The position numbers and the translations under genes are program-made. From contig NZ_JAHKQI010000003.1 of the NCBI RefSeq assembly GCF_018860975.1, positions 1 through 64,000 of the forward strand: 64,000 nucleotides of DNA, in the 5' to 3' direction. The DNA comes from Lentibacter algarum. GTDB taxonomy: Bacteria > Pseudomonadota > Alphaproteobacteria > Rhodobacterales > Rhodobacteraceae. The notes under the pieces are model-generated. The model was not told where the DNA came from and did no database searches. It worked only from the letters and a program-made list of their open reading frames with translations. Positions 33,254 to 42,738 of this stretch are shown piece after piece. Each line of letters begins with the position of its first letter. Position 1 is the stretch's first letter.

Positions 33254-33403
33254 TTATTTGTATTTGCCGGTGAACGTTGGCTCAACCGAGATCGGGGCTG
33301 GATCAACCACAACATACTCTTCATCTGAAGCTTTGTTGCCGCCACAAGCGGAAACGAGCGCCACAAACGAAAAGGCAACTGCGCCTTTAAGGACATTTGA
33401 CAT
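33254..33403 (-). CDS. Tiny lipoprotein (49 residues)
   Basis: A very short gene that is easy to miss. The start MSNVLKGAVAFSFVALVSAC gives a clean lipoprotein signal with lipid Cys at 20 (VSAC). The mature peptide is only about 30 residues: GGNKASDEEYVVVDPAPI, then SVEPTFTGKYK. The ATG at 33403 has AGGAG 6 nt upstream. The tail has a PAPISVEPTFTGKY pattern that resembles short lipoproteins placed between pccB and pccA in related genomes. Function unknown. A GC hairpin follows the stop. Confidence 0.7.
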   Translation of the reverse strand: MSNVLKGAVAFSFVALVSACGGNKASDEEYVVVDPAPISVEPTFTGKYK

Positions 33404-33617
33404 ATTGAACTCCTGTCATTTCTTTCGGACTTTAGGGGCGCTTCAGCCCCGTCCTGCCTCTGGTTAAAGTTACTGACTTCTCTCGAAGCCTGCGCCAGCA
33501 ACATACCTAAAAATGAAGATTTTCGATAGCCACGCGCGAAAAGCGTCAGAAGTTGTGACACCAAAGGCGCAGGAACCCGCTCAAATGAACTTTGTGCCGC
33601 AACATGTTGTGGTTGCA

Positions 33618-34040
33618 TTAATAATTCTCCCAGATACAGGCATCATTTTTGACACCAAACTGCTCAAAAAACTGCCGGGCGTCAGGATCAGTCGCCCCGA
33701 AATCAACTGGTCGGTCGGAATATGAGATCACGATGCGATCTACTTCAGCGGTACTTTCAAGCACGATCGGCAAAGCAAATTCGTTGCACAGAAACTCAAA
33801 ATCACGGGCCAGAACCTCAAGCTCCGGCGGGTTGCCTTTTGCCAGTTCCGGCACCAAAAAGCGAAACCGCGAATAGACAAACGTTTGATCGGGCTTCTCG
33901 TCAAGAATGACATCTGTCAGCTCGATAAGCATCCCCGAGGGCGGCACGGGCACTGCGCGCAGGTTTTCTGTGGCACACACCTGCCCTGCCAGCATCACGC
34001 CGAACGCCGCACAAACGGCTGTATGAAACACCGTATCCAT
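33618..34040 (-). CDS. Exported DUF6497-like protein
   Basis: A 140-residue protein with a signal peptide (MDTVFHTAVCAAFGVMLAGQVCA). The mature part reads VPPSGMLIELTDVILDE, TFVYSRFRFLVPEL, DFEFLCNEFALP, RIVISYSDRPVDFGATDPDARQFFEQF and DACIWENY, which I associate with DUF6497 in Rhodobacteraceae. Two Cys (FLCNE, DACIW) may form a disulfide. The start at 34040 lies 5 bp after the pccB stop, so it is probably translated from the pccB transcript; an ATG at 34076 inside pccB is the alternative. Function unknown. Confidence 0.75.
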   Translation of the reverse strand: MDTVFHTAVCAAFGVMLAGQVCATENLRAVPVPPSGMLIELTDVILDEKPDQTFVYSRFRFLVPELAKGNPPELEVLARDFEFLCNEFALPIVLESTAEVDRIVISYSDRPVDFGATDPDARQFFEQFGVKNDACIWENY

Positions 34041-34045
34041 CGGCG

Positions 34046-35578
34046 TTACAGCGGTATGTTGTCGTGTTTTTTCCACGGGTTCGTCAGCTGCTTGCCCCTG
34101 AGGCTGGCAAAGGCGCGGCTAACACGTTTGCGGGTGCTATGCGGCACGATAACCTCGTCGATAAACCCGCGTTCGGCGGCAACAAACGGGTTGGCAAAAC
34201 GCTCTTCGTAATCGGCGGCATGTTGGGCGATCTTGTCAGCATCGCCCATGTCGGCACGATGGATAATCTCGGTTGCACCCTTCGCGCCCATCACCGCGAT
34301 TTCGGCAGTGGGCCACGCATAATTAAAGTCACCGCGCAGGTGTTTTGAGGCCATAACATCATATGCACCACCATAGGCTTTTCGAGTGATTACAGTCACT
34401 TTCGGCACGGTTGCCTCACCGTAGGCAAACAACAGCTTCGCGCCGTGCTTGATAACGCCGCCATACTCTTGTGACGTCCCCGGCAAGAAGCCCGGCACGT
34501 CAACCAGTGTCAGGATCGGGATTTCAAACGCATCGCAAAAGCGCACAAACCGCGCGGCCTTGCGCGAGCTGTCGATATCCAGAACACCGGCAAGCACCAT
34601 CGGTTGGTTGGCAACCACACCCACAGTTTGCCCTTCAAGACGGATAAACGCAGTGATGATATTGGCCGCGAAATCTTCCTGAATTTCGTAGAAGTCACCC
34701 TCGTCAGCGATCTTCGCGATCAGCTCTTTCATGTCATAGGGCTGGTTGGGGTTGTCAGGAATAAGCGTATCAAGGCTCGCCTCCGCGCGGCCCGGCTCGT
34801 CAAAGAACGGGCGCACGGGCGGCTTTTCGCGGTTGTTAAGCGGCAGAAAATCAACCAAGCGGCGCACCTCAGCGATCGCCTCGACGTCATTCTCGAACGC
34901 ACCGTCAGCGACTGACGACTTCTTGGTATGGGTGCTCGCGCCGCCAAGCTCTTCTGCGGTGACAACCTCGTTGGTCACGGTCTTCACAACATCCGGGCCG
35001 GTGACAAACATGTAGGAGCTGTCTTTCACCATGAAGATAAAGTCGGTCATCGCAGGGGAGTACACCGCGCCGCCGGCACAAGGCCCCATGATCAAGCTGA
35101 TCTGCGGCACCACGCCAGAGGCCATGATGTTACGCTGGAAAACTTCGGCATAGCCCGCAAGCGAGGCAACCCCCTCCTGAATACGCGCACCACCTGAGTC
35201 GTTGATACCGATAACAGGCGCCCCATTCTGGATCGCCATATCCATGATCTTGCAGATCTTCTCGGCGTGCGTTTCACTGAGCGATCCGCCGAAAACCGTG
35301 AAGTCCTGAGAAAACACATAGACCATACGGCCATTGATCGTGCCCCACCCAGTGATCACACCATCACCCGCAGGCCTTTGTTTTTCCATACCAAAATCAG
35401 TGCAACGGTGCGCCTTGAACATGTCGAACTCTTCAAAGCTGCCTTCGTCCAGCAGCAACTCAACCCGCTCGCGCGCAGTAAGTTTGCCTTTGGCGTGCTG
35501 CGCTGCAATGCGCTTTTCACCACCGCCAAGCTGCGCATCAGCGCGGCGATCATCAAGCATTTGAAGGATATCTTTCAT
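34046..35578 (-). CDS. pccB: Propionyl-CoA carboxylase, beta (carboxyltransferase) subunit
   Basis: A 510-residue carboxyltransferase. It opens [44 protein letters not shown], as usual for PccB. The N-terminal crotonase-like half has [24 protein letters not shown], and the second half has [31 protein letters not shown] and [20 protein letters not shown], which form the biotin and acyl-CoA sites. It partners PccA. Two GCAAATTTGC palindromes lie 65 and 105 bp upstream and fit PccR control. DUF6497 and lipoprotein genes follow. Confidence 0.96.
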   Translation of the reverse strand: MKDILQMLDDRRADAQLGGGEKRIAAQHAKGKLTARERVELLLDEGSFEEFDMFKAHRCTDFGMEKQRPAGDGVITGWGTINGRMVYVFSQDFTVFGGSLSETHAEKICKIMDMAIQNGAPVIGINDSGGARIQEGVASLAGYAEVFQRNIMASGVVPQISLIMGPCAGGAVYSPAMTDFIFMVKDSSYMFVTGPDVVKTVTNEVVTAEELGGASTHTKKSSVADGAFENDVEAIAEVRRLVDFLPLNNREKPPVRPFFDEPGRAEASLDTLIPDNPNQPYDMKELIAKIADEGDFYEIQEDFAANIITAFIRLEGQTVGVVANQPMVLAGVLDIDSSRKAARFVRFCDAFEIPILTLVDVPGFLPGTSQEYGGVIKHGAKLLFAYGEATVPKVTVITRKAYGGAYDVMASKHLRGDFNYAWPTAEIAVMGAKGATEIIHRADMGDADKIAQHAADYEERFANPFVAAERGFIDEVIVPHSTRKRVSRAFASLRGKQLTNPWKKHDNIPL

Positions 35579-35642
35579 GTCGGCCCCCTTTAGGATTTAG
35601 ACCAACATAACGCGTTGCAAGGCCTCGAAAAAGAACAAACTC

Positions 35643-35698
35643 GCAAATTTGCAAAGATGTATTCTAGGTTTTTCAGCTAATTGCAAATTTGCAAATTT
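35643..35698. promoter_or_regulatory. Paired GCAAATTTGC sites (likely PccR operator)
   Basis: The perfect palindrome GCAAATTTGC occurs at 35643-35652 and again at 35683-35692, 40 bp apart, about four helical turns. Each is followed by AAA, giving TTTGCAAA. The sites lie in the divergent promoter region of pccB and the MFS gene. From memory, PccR of Rhodobacter sphaeroides binds repeated TTTGCAAA elements in front of pcc genes, which fits well. Confidence 0.8.
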
Positions 35699-35756
35699 TC
35701 ACCGACATATCACCTGAGACTGGACTCTACCAAACAACCGGAATACCGCTTCCCAA

Positions 35757-36971
35757 ATGCAAGAAATTCAAAAAAGCCGCTTTCTAGACCGTTCAACACC
35801 TCCGCACATCGGAACACTTATCTGCCTGACGGGCCTGTCTGCGCTGGCGATGAACATTTTCCTGCCGTCCCTTAACGGTATGGCCGAGTTCTTTCAGGTC
35901 GACTACGCCTTTATGCAACTCTCGGTTGCTTTGTATCTGGCCATCAACGCTTTCTTGCAGCTCTTCATCGGCCCGATATCTGACAAATACGGCCGCCGAA
36001 TCGTGCTCCTTTGGGGGATGGCCCTGTTTTGCCTCGCAACCCTTGGCTGCCTCGCCGCACAAGACGCCTTCACCTTCATGGTCTTTCGTATGTTGCAGGC
36101 CGTCATTTCTGTTGCGATGGTCTTAACCCGCGCTGTCGTGCGCGACATTTATGGCCTCAACAGGGGCGCCTCGATGCTTGGCTATGTCACAATGGGCATG
36201 TCGCTCATCCCCATGATCGCCCCGGCAGTCGGCGGCTTTCTTGAGGTCCGCTACGGCTGGCATGCGAGCTTTTGGATGCTGTTTGGCCTCGGCTTGGTGC
36301 TTTTTACCGTCACCTGGTTTGACCTGAAGGAAACATCTCCGCCCAGTGGCCGCACCTTGACGCAGCAATTTGGTGAATACCCCGAGTTGCTCACATCCCC
36401 GCGGTTCTGGGGCTACTGCTTCTCCTCGGCCTTCTCTGCGGGAGCATTTTTTGCCTATCTGGGCGGCGCACCCTTTGTGGGCGAGCAGGTCTTTGGCCTC
36501 TCACCCGATACACTCGGCTTGTATTTTGCAGCCCCCGGCATCGGCTACTTCATCGGCAACTTCATCACCGGTCGTTACTCGGTTCGCATCGGCGTCAATC
36601 AGATGATTTTTTGGGGAAATCTGATCTGCGTGATTGCACTGCTGCCGTCGCTCCTACTCAGCCTGGCAGGCCTTAACACGCCATTTTTGTTCTTCGCCTT
36701 TGTTGCTGTGCTTGGCCTCGGAAACGGCATGGTCTTGCCAAACGGGCAATCCGGAATGCTCTCGGTGCGCCCGCATTTGGCAGGCACCGCAGCGGGGCTT
36801 GGCAGCGCGATCATGATCGGCGGTGGCGCCGCGCTTGCAGCACTTGCAGGCGCGCTCCTCAAGCCCGGATCAAGCGAAGTGCCTCTGACTGTAATCATGA
36901 CAGTGAGTTGTTTTGCCGCCATGATCACAGCCCTGCTCATTATTCGCCGTGAGCGCCGGTTGAACTTGTAA
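35757..36971 (+). CDS. Bcr/CflA-type multidrug efflux MFS transporter
   Basis: A 404-residue major-facilitator protein with twelve predicted membrane helices. The Bcr/CflA signs are the start HIGTLICLTGLSALAMNIFLPSLNGMAEFF, the loop GPISDKYGRRIVLLWG after helix 2 (motif A) and MVLTRAVVRDIYGLNRGASMLGYVTMGMSLIPMIAPAVGG in helices 4-5. It probably exports drugs or metabolites by proton antiport. It is divergent from pccB and lies upstream of pccR, flanked by PccR-like sites on both sides, which suggests regulation with propionate metabolism. Confidence 0.9.
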   Translation: MQEIQKSRFLDRSTPPHIGTLICLTGLSALAMNIFLPSLNGMAEFFQVDYAFMQLSVALYLAINAFLQLFIGPISDKYGRRIVLLWGMALFCLATLGCLAAQDAFTFMVFRMLQAVISVAMVLTRAVVRDIYGLNRGASMLGYVTMGMSLIPMIAPAVGGFLEVRYGWHASFWMLFGLGLVLFTVTWFDLKETSPPSGRTLTQQFGEYPELLTSPRFWGYCFSSAFSAGAFFAYLGGAPFVGEQVFGLSPDTLGLYFAAPGIGYFIGNFITGRYSVRIGVNQMIFWGNLICVIALLPSLLLSLAGLNTPFLFFAFVAVLGLGNGMVLPNGQSGMLSVRPHLAGTAAGLGSAIMIGGGAALAALAGALLKPGSSEVPLTVIMTVSCFAAMITALLIIRRERRLNL

Positions 36972-36984
36972 GCCGCTTGCTTTA

Positions 36985-37028
36985 GCAAATTTGCAAAGGC
37001 ACTATGCAAACAGAGCAAAGTTGCAAAT
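36985..37028. promoter_or_regulatory. GCAAATTTGC site upstream of pccR (autoregulation)
   Basis: A perfect GCAAATTTGC at 36985-36994 and an imperfect copy GCAAAGTTGC at 37015-37024, 30 bp apart. The second is within 20 bp of the pccR start. The same motif lies before pccB, so PccR probably controls its own gene. Confidence 0.75.
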
Positions 37029-37042
37029 CCTAGAGGCTGCAT

Positions 37043-38434
37043 ATGGCTATTCAAAAACTCTACGCAGGCGCCAAACTGCGCGAAACGCGCTTGCGTCTTG
37101 GCCTGACGCAAAAAGACTTCGCAGCAAAGCTCGGCGTTTCGCTGCCCTACGCCAACCAGATGGAGAACAACAAGCGCCCTGTCTCAACAACAGTGGTGCT
37201 CAACCTTGCGCAGGAGTTCGGCTTTGATGTTACCGAGCTTACATCAGCAGACAGCGAACGCCTCGTGTCTGACATGCGCGAGGCCCTCGCCGATCCGGTC
37301 TTCGCCGATGATCCTCCACCGCTGGCTGACTTGCGGCTGACGGCCTCAAATGCCCAGGGTTTCGCACGCTCGTTTCTGGCCCTGCACCGTGCCTATAGAC
37401 AAACCCAAGAACGTCTCGCCTCGCTCGATGAAGCCCTGGGCCGCGATGACGCCCGCGCACAGGCCAGCCCCTGGGATGAAGTGCGTGATTTCTTTCACTA
37501 TTGCGACAATTACATCGACGCTGTTGACCGCGCCGCCGAGCACTTCGCCTCACAAAGCTCTGACATCTACCAAAGCGCCACCCATGCGCTGAGCCAAGCA
37601 GGCATCACTGTGCAAGAGCGCGACCAAGACAGCCTGCGCAACTTTGATCGCGCAGGCGGAACGCTAACGCTCTCTACACGCGCAACAGCCGCAACCCGCA
37701 CCTTTCAAGTTCTGTTGCAGGTGGCCCTGCTCAAACAAGACAAGCTGCTTGAAGCCACACTTGATCTGGCCCGCTTTCACTCCGAAGAGGCGCGCGCCAT
37801 CGCCAAGATCGGCTTGGCAAACTACTTCGCCGGGGCCGCGCTTATGCCCTACAAAGCCTTCCAGAAAGCCGCACAAGACACGCGCCACGATCTTGAGCGC
37901 CTCGCACGTCGTTTTGGCGCTTCGATCGAGCAAGTCGCGCACCGGCTCTCAACGCTGCAGCGCCCCGGAGCCAAGGGCGTGCCCTTCTTTTTTGTGCGCG
38001 TTGACCAAGCCGGAACCATCACCAAGAGGCACTCGGCCACACGGCTACAGTTCGCCCGTTTCGGTGGTGCCTGCCCGCTTTGGAACGTCCACAGAGCGTT
38101 CGAAACACCGGGCCGCTTCTTGCGCCAACTCGCCGAAACGCCTGATGGGGTGCGCTACATCTCTATCGCCTGTGATGTTAGCAAAACCGGAGGGCAATTT
38201 GGCGCCCCCACGCGCCGCTTTGCCATAGCCTTGGGCTGTGAGATAGCCCATTCACCCTCGCTTGTTTATGCCGACAGACTCAACGTGTCCGAGCGGCAAG
38301 AGTTTGAACCCATAGGCATATCCTGCCGGATTTGCGAACGTGCAAACTGCCATCAACGCTCGGTTCCACCGCTTGAGCGCCGCCTCACCATCAACCCCGA
38401 CAGCCGCGGCGTGCTGCCCTATGATCTCGCCTGA
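37043..38434 (+). CDS. pccR: Short-chain fatty acyl-CoA regulator (ScfR/PccR type)
   Basis: A 463-residue XRE-family regulator. The helix-turn-helix is at about residues 8-62 (LRETRLRLGLTQKDFAAKLGVSLPYANQMENNKRPVS). A long ligand-sensing region follows, with ARFHSEEARAIAKIGLANYFAGAALMPY (the IrrE-like part) and the C-terminal DUF2083 region with ISCRICERANCHQRSVPPLERRL, where the spaced Cys are conserved in the family. Known members sense acyl-CoAs and control propionate or glyoxylate-type pathways. Adjacency to pccB and shared palindromes make PccR the best name. The ATG has AGAGG 7 nt upstream. Its stop overlaps the hydrolase start (TGATG). Confidence 0.9.
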   Translation: MAIQKLYAGAKLRETRLRLGLTQKDFAAKLGVSLPYANQMENNKRPVSTTVVLNLAQEFGFDVTELTSADSERLVSDMREALADPVFADDPPPLADLRLTASNAQGFARSFLALHRAYRQTQERLASLDEALGRDDARAQASPWDEVRDFFHYCDNYIDAVDRAAEHFASQSSDIYQSATHALSQAGITVQERDQDSLRNFDRAGGTLTLSTRATAATRTFQVLLQVALLKQDKLLEATLDLARFHSEEARAIAKIGLANYFAGAALMPYKAFQKAAQDTRHDLERLARRFGASIEQVAHRLSTLQRPGAKGVPFFFVRVDQAGTITKRHSATRLQFARFGGACPLWNVHRAFETPGRFLRQLAETPDGVRYISIACDVSKTGGQFGAPTRRFAIALGCEIAHSPSLVYADRLNVSERQEFEPIGISCRICERANCHQRSVPPLERRLTINPDSRGVLPYDLA

Positions 38435-39264
38435 TGTTACGGGTGTTGGCTTACATAACCCTGTTCAGCCTCGGCGGGTATGTCGCCGTTGGGCTCCTCG
38501 AACAGAAAATGATCTACCCCTTTGACAGCACCCGCGTCAGCCCGGCAAAAGCCGGCGTTCCGAACCTCACCGAGAAAACACTTGAGGTCGACGGTGCGCA
38601 GCTTGTTACATGGGTCGCAGCACCTCGCGGGGGCAAGCCGGTCATCCTCTATTTTCACGGTAACGCGGGCAATCTGGCAAACCGTGCAGGCCGGTTCCGC
38701 CGCTTTACAGAGCGCGGGTATGGCCTTGTTGCTATGGCCTATCGCGGCTCGTCAGGGTCTACAGGCACGCCCTCGCAGAAGGCCATAACCGCCGATGTGC
38801 GCACACTATACCGACACCTTGATCGCGTCCTCAAGTCCGACAACCCCCGAGTGCTTTATGGCGAAAGTCTCGGCACTGGCGTCGTCATTCTTGGCTTGCT
38901 GGCTTCTGCCGTAACCGATGCGGAGAAAGGCGCGGGGCCACCAGCAGCCGTTGTGCTTGAAGCCCCCTATTCTTCAATTCTCGATGTCGCGCTTGGTATG
39001 TCTCCGCAACTTGAACCCCTGTCGAAGTTTCTCACTTCCACATGGGAAAGTGCAGCCAATGCCCGCTACATCAAAAGCCCGCTGCTGGTGATTCACGGGA
39101 CTGAAGATGCCTTCATTCCAATTGCTCAAGGCCGGAAGGTGTTTGCCGCCGCCGCAACAAACGACAAACAGTTCCTTGCCGTCAAAGGCGGCGGGCACAC
39201 TGATCTTTGGCGCTCGGATGTGCTGCCACATCTCTGGCGTTTTATCGACAGATCAAGCCGTTAG
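38434..39264 (+). CDS. Alpha/beta hydrolase (BAAT/DUF818-like)
   Basis: A 276-residue alpha/beta hydrolase with an N-terminal membrane anchor (VLAYITLFSLGGYVAVGLLE). The core shows VILYFHGNAGNLANRAGRF (oxyanion hole), YGESLGTGVVI (nucleophile elbow, Ser in GESLG), and late KSPLLVIHGTEDAFIPIAQG and KGGGHTDLW with Asp and His. This matches the FrsA/YtmA-like Bem46 group. The substrate is unknown. It is translationally coupled to pccR. Its last 12 bp overlap the 3' end of the convergent DUF465 gene. Confidence 0.88.
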   Translation: MLRVLAYITLFSLGGYVAVGLLEQKMIYPFDSTRVSPAKAGVPNLTEKTLEVDGAQLVTWVAAPRGGKPVILYFHGNAGNLANRAGRFRRFTERGYGLVAMAYRGSSGSTGTPSQKAITADVRTLYRHLDRVLKSDNPRVLYGESLGTGVVILGLLASAVTDAEKGAGPPAAVVLEAPYSSILDVALGMSPQLEPLSKFLTSTWESAANARYIKSPLLVIHGTEDAFIPIAQGRKVFAAAATNDKQFLAVKGGGHTDLWRSDVLPHLWRFIDRSSR

Positions 39265-39489
39265 CAGCTGATACAAAGCGTCCTTCAACGCCGCCCGCTT
39301 CTTGCGCATGTCTTCCTCGGCAAACTGGCTCGCAGGCTCGACATTGGTCTCCGCACGGTGCACGGCACGGTTCACCTCATGGTATTCCTCCGCCAGATTG
39401 GCAAAATGCGCATCTGAGGTTTTTAACTCGGTGATTTTCTCTGCGAACTCGGGGAACTCGTCGTGTAGCTCATGGGGTGTATGTGACAT
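39253..39489 (-). CDS. YdcH/DUF465 small helical protein
   Basis: A 78-residue protein of the YdcH family: a single helical hairpin, MSHTPHELHDEFPEFAEKITELK, then SDAHFANLAEEYHEVNRAVHRAE and EDMRKKRAALKDALYQLL. Members are highly expressed small cytoplasmic proteins without assigned activity. GGAGTG lies in front of the ATG. It is convergent with and overlaps the hydrolase by 12 bp. Confidence 0.88.
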   Translation of the reverse strand: MSHTPHELHDEFPEFAEKITELKTSDAHFANLAEEYHEVNRAVHRAETNVEPASQFAEEDMRKKRAALKDALYQLLTA

Positions 39490-39559
39490 GTTTCACTCCT
39501 GTTGATGTCTTTCACCAACAGTAGATCACTCCGCCCCGCTCTGCTTTGATCCCGATCAA

Positions 39560-41227
39560 TTAGCGCTGCTCGGTTTCCCAGTTCGGATGCACCCAAGGCT
39601 TGTCATTGCTCGCAGGCAACATGCCCCTACCCAAAATGTGGTCGCTCGCCTTTTCACCTGTCATGATAGACGGCCCGTTGAGGTTGCCGTTCGTCACCCG
39701 TGGGAAGATCGAACTGTCCGCAACGCGCAGGCCCTCAACGCCGATCACGCGGCATTCGGGGTCAACCACAGCCATAGGGTCATCGACGCGGCCCATCTTG
39801 CAGGTGCCGCAAGGGTGATAAGCGCTCTCTGCATGTTCTCGGATCACCTCGTTAAGCTCTTCATCGCTCTGCTCTTGAACGCCGGGCAAAATCTCGTGCT
39901 TCACATAGGGTTCAAAGGCGTCCTGCGCAAAAATCTCGCGCGTGAGCCGGATGCAACGGCGAAAGTCTTCCCAGTCTTCCTCTTTGCTCATGTAGTTGAA
40001 GAAAATCTTTGGCGCCGCCGCAGGATCGGCCGATGCCAGCGTCACCTGTCCGCGTGAGGCCGAGCGCATAGGCCCGACATGTGCCTGAAATCCGTGCCCC
40101 TCCGCCGCTGCTTTGCCGTCATAGCGCACGGCGATCGGCAGGAAGTGATACTGGATGTCCGGATACTCGACACCCGCTTTTGAGCGAATGAACGCGCAGC
40201 TTTCAAAGTTGTTGGATGCGCCCAGCCCCGTCTTGGTGAACAACCAACGCGCACCGATTACGGCTTTCGAAAGCAGGTTCCAGTATTTGTAAAGCGTGAT
40301 CGGCAGCTTTGAGGCAAACTGGATATACATCTCTAGATGATCTTGCAGGTTCTGCCCCACACCCGGACGGTCGGCGATCACCTCAATGCCATGCTCTTGC
40401 AAGTGTTCGGCAGGCCCGATGCCCGACAGCATCAACAGTTTTGGCGAGTTAAACGCACTCGCGGCCAGAATAACCTCGCGACCTGCAGAAATCACCTCAC
40501 TAACGCCACCGCGTTTGAGTTGCACCCCCGTCGCACGCCCGCCGTCAATCACCACTTTCTCGGCCAGCCCGTTCACAACTTCACAAAGCCCCGTCTTGAT
40601 CGCAGGCCGCAAATAAGCGTTCGCCGCCGACCAGCGCCGCCCCCTGTGCACTGTCTGCTCAAACGCGCCGAAGCCCTCCTGCTTCTCGCCGTTGTAGTCC
40701 TGCGTGACTTCATAACCAGCTTGCTCACCAGCTTTGACAAAGGCGTGAAACAGCGGGTTCTTGCGCGGCCCTCGGCTTACATGCAACGGGCCGTTCTTGC
40801 CGCGCCAGCTCGCATCGCCGCCCTGCCCGCCTTCGTGCCAATGCTCCATACGCTTGTAGTAGGGCAGCACGTCGGCATAGCCCCAGCCCTCGGCCCCGCT
40901 GTCACGCCAGTGATCAAAGTCGCGCGCGTGTCCGCGCACATAAACCATCCCGTTGATCGAGCTCGACCCGCCCAGCACCTTGCCACGCGGCGCAACCAGC
41001 TCGCGACCGCCCAAATGCGGCTCGGCTTCGGTTTTGTAGCCCCAGTCATACAGCCCCATGTTCATCGGATAGCTCAGCGCAGCAGGCATCTGGATGAACG
41101 GCCCGATATCTGTGCCGCCGTGCTCAATGACGATCACAGAATGCCCGGCCTCGGTGAGGCGATAGGCCATAGCACATCCCGCACTGCCAGCGCCCACAAT
41201 CACGTAGTCAGCTTGTTTGTTCGTCAT
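39560..41227 (-). CDS. betA: Choline dehydrogenase (GMC oxidoreductase)
   Basis: A 555-residue FAD-dependent GMC enzyme. It starts with the dinucleotide fold ([27 protein letters not shown] at 12-17). GMC signature 1 is [26 protein letters not shown], signature 2 is [24 protein letters not shown], and the C-terminus has the catalytic His region [13 protein letters not shown] and [31 protein letters not shown], as in BetA. It oxidises choline to betaine aldehyde and further. It is the last gene of betI-betC-betA and ends a transcript with no betB beside it. Confidence 0.95.
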   Translation of the reverse strand: MTNKQADYVIVGAGSAGCAMAYRLTEAGHSVIVIEHGGTDIGPFIQMPAALSYPMNMGLYDWGYKTEAEPHLGGRELVAPRGKVLGGSSSINGMVYVRGHARDFDHWRDSGAEGWGYADVLPYYKRMEHWHEGGQGGDASWRGKNGPLHVSRGPRKNPLFHAFVKAGEQAGYEVTQDYNGEKQEGFGAFEQTVHRGRRWSAANAYLRPAIKTGLCEVVNGLAEKVVIDGGRATGVQLKRGGVSEVISAGREVILAASAFNSPKLLMLSGIGPAEHLQEHGIEVIADRPGVGQNLQDHLEMYIQFASKLPITLYKYWNLLSKAVIGARWLFTKTGLGASNNFESCAFIRSKAGVEYPDIQYHFLPIAVRYDGKAAAEGHGFQAHVGPMRSASRGQVTLASADPAAAPKIFFNYMSKEEDWEDFRRCIRLTREIFAQDAFEPYVKHEILPGVQEQSDEELNEVIREHAESAYHPCGTCKMGRVDDPMAVVDPECRVIGVEGLRVADSSIFPRVTNGNLNGPSIMTGEKASDHILGRGMLPASNDKPWVHPNWETEQR

Positions 41228-41229
41228 TG

Positions 41230-42738
41230 TTATTCGCCCCTCGGAAAGCGCTGCCGTTCTTCAAGCACGTTCAAATCCATATGATTGCGCATGTAGCGCT
41301 CGCTGGCTTTTTGCAGCGGCTGATAGTCCCAGGGGAAATGCCCGCCCTTGCGCAATGCCTCGTAAACAACCCAGCGCGCAGCTTGGCTCTGGCGCACCTC
41401 GGCGTCGAACTCTTCCAAATCCCAGCGCTCGGCGGCCATGCGGCGGAAAACGTCCAGCACCCGCGCATGTTCGCTGACATCGGCAAGGTTTTGCATCTCA
41501 AGCGGATCGGCCTGCATGTCAAACAACTGCTCAGGGTCAAGCGCACAGTTGGTGTATTTCCAGCGCCCGTGTCGCAGACAGATCAGCGGCGAATAGCTCG
41601 CCTCGGCAGCATATTCGATCATCACAGGGTTCTTGCGCTGCACGCCTTGGCCAAGCGGCACAAGGCTCTCGCCCTGCGTCCACGGCATCACCTCATTCAT
41701 GCTCACACCAGCGAGGTCACAAAGCGTCGGGCAGATATCAAGGTTGCTGACAGGCTCTTGCACCAGCCCCGCGTTCATCTGCGGTGCCGCGATCATCAAA
41801 GGCACCCTCGCGGAGCCTTCATAAAAGCTCATCTTGAACCACAAGCCACGCTCGCCAAGCATGTCACCGTGATCGGAAACAAACACGATGATGGCCTCCT
41901 GCCGCGTTGCTTCCAGTGCTTCCATCACCTCACCGATCTTGTCATCGATGTAGGAGATATTGGCAAAGTAAGCCTGCCGCGAGCGCTTCACATTCTCTTC
42001 GGTTATGTCAAAGCTGCGCCAGTCATTTGCGTCAAAAATCCGCTGGCTATGCTGATCATGATCATCATAATCCATCGCACCAACTTCAGGCAGCAAGTGC
42101 TCGCAATCATTGTATAAATCCCAATACTTCTTGCGCGCCACATAAGGGTCGTGCGGGTGGGTAAAGCTCACCGTCAGCATCCAGGGCCGCGCGTCATTGC
42201 CGCGGCCGAGGTCATAAACCTTGCGCGTCGCGTGGTAGGCAACCTCGTCGTCATACTCAAGCTGGTTGGTGATCTCGGCAACACCAGCCCCCGTCACAGA
42301 CCCCATGTTGTGATACCACCAGTCAATGCGCTCACCGGGCTTGCGGTAGTCCGGTGTCCAGCCAAAATCAGGCGGGTAAACATCGGTCGTCAGCCGCTCT
42401 TCAAAGCCGTGCAGCTGATCAGGGCCGACAAAGTGCATCTTGCCTGACAGACACGTCTGATAGCCCGCGCGGCGCAGGTGATGTGCATAGGTCGGAATAG
42501 ACGAGGCAAACTCGGCGGCATTGTCATAAACCCGCGTGGCCGAGGGCAACTGCCCCGACATAAAGCTCGCCCGCCCCGGCGCACACAAGGGGCTGGCGGT
42601 ATAGGCGTTCTCAAAGCGGGTCGAGCGCGCGGCAAGCTTTTTCAGGTTCGGCGCATGCAGCCAGTCGGCTGGCCCGTCAGGGAACAGCTTGCCGTTCAGT
42701 TGATCGACCATAAAAACCAGGATGTTGGGAGCGCTCAT
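41230..42738 (-). CDS. betC: Choline-sulfatase
   Basis: A 502-residue arylsulfatase-fold enzyme that hydrolyses choline-O-sulfate to choline. It begins [23 protein letters not shown], which is typical of BetC. The formylglycine motif C-x-P-x-R is at Cys52 ([12 protein letters not shown]). Metal ligands lie in VFMVDQ and later [30 protein letters not shown]. The C-terminal choline-sulfatase domain ends in [14 protein letters not shown]. No signal peptide is seen, so it acts in the cytoplasm. It overlaps betI by ATGA and lies 2 bp before betA. Confidence 0.95.
   Translation of the reverse strand: MSAPNILVFMVDQLNGKLFPDGPADWLHAPNLKKLAARSTRFENAYTASPLCAPGRASFMSGQLPSATRVYDNAAEFASSIPTYAHHLRRAGYQTCLSGKMHFVGPDQLHGFEERLTTDVYPPDFGWTPDYRKPGERIDWWYHNMGSVTGAGVAEITNQLEYDDEVAYHATRKVYDLGRGNDARPWMLTVSFTHPHDPYVARKKYWDLYNDCEHLLPEVGAMDYDDHDQHSQRIFDANDWRSFDITEENVKRSRQAYFANISYIDDKIGEVMEALEATRQEAIIVFVSDHGDMLGERGLWFKMSFYEGSARVPLMIAAPQMNAGLVQEPVSNLDICPTLCDLAGVSMNEVMPWTQGESLVPLGQGVQRKNPVMIEYAAEASYSPLICLRHGRWKYTNCALDPEQLFDMQADPLEMQNLADVSEHARVLDVFRRMAAERWDLEEFDAEVRQSQAARWVVYEALRKGGHFPWDYQPLQKASERYMRNHMDLNVLEERQRFPRGE

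Noticed and set aside
40337-42117. Two long plus-strand frames opposite betA and betC
   Set aside because: Antisense of well-identified enzymes with no motifs; typical of high-GC third positions.
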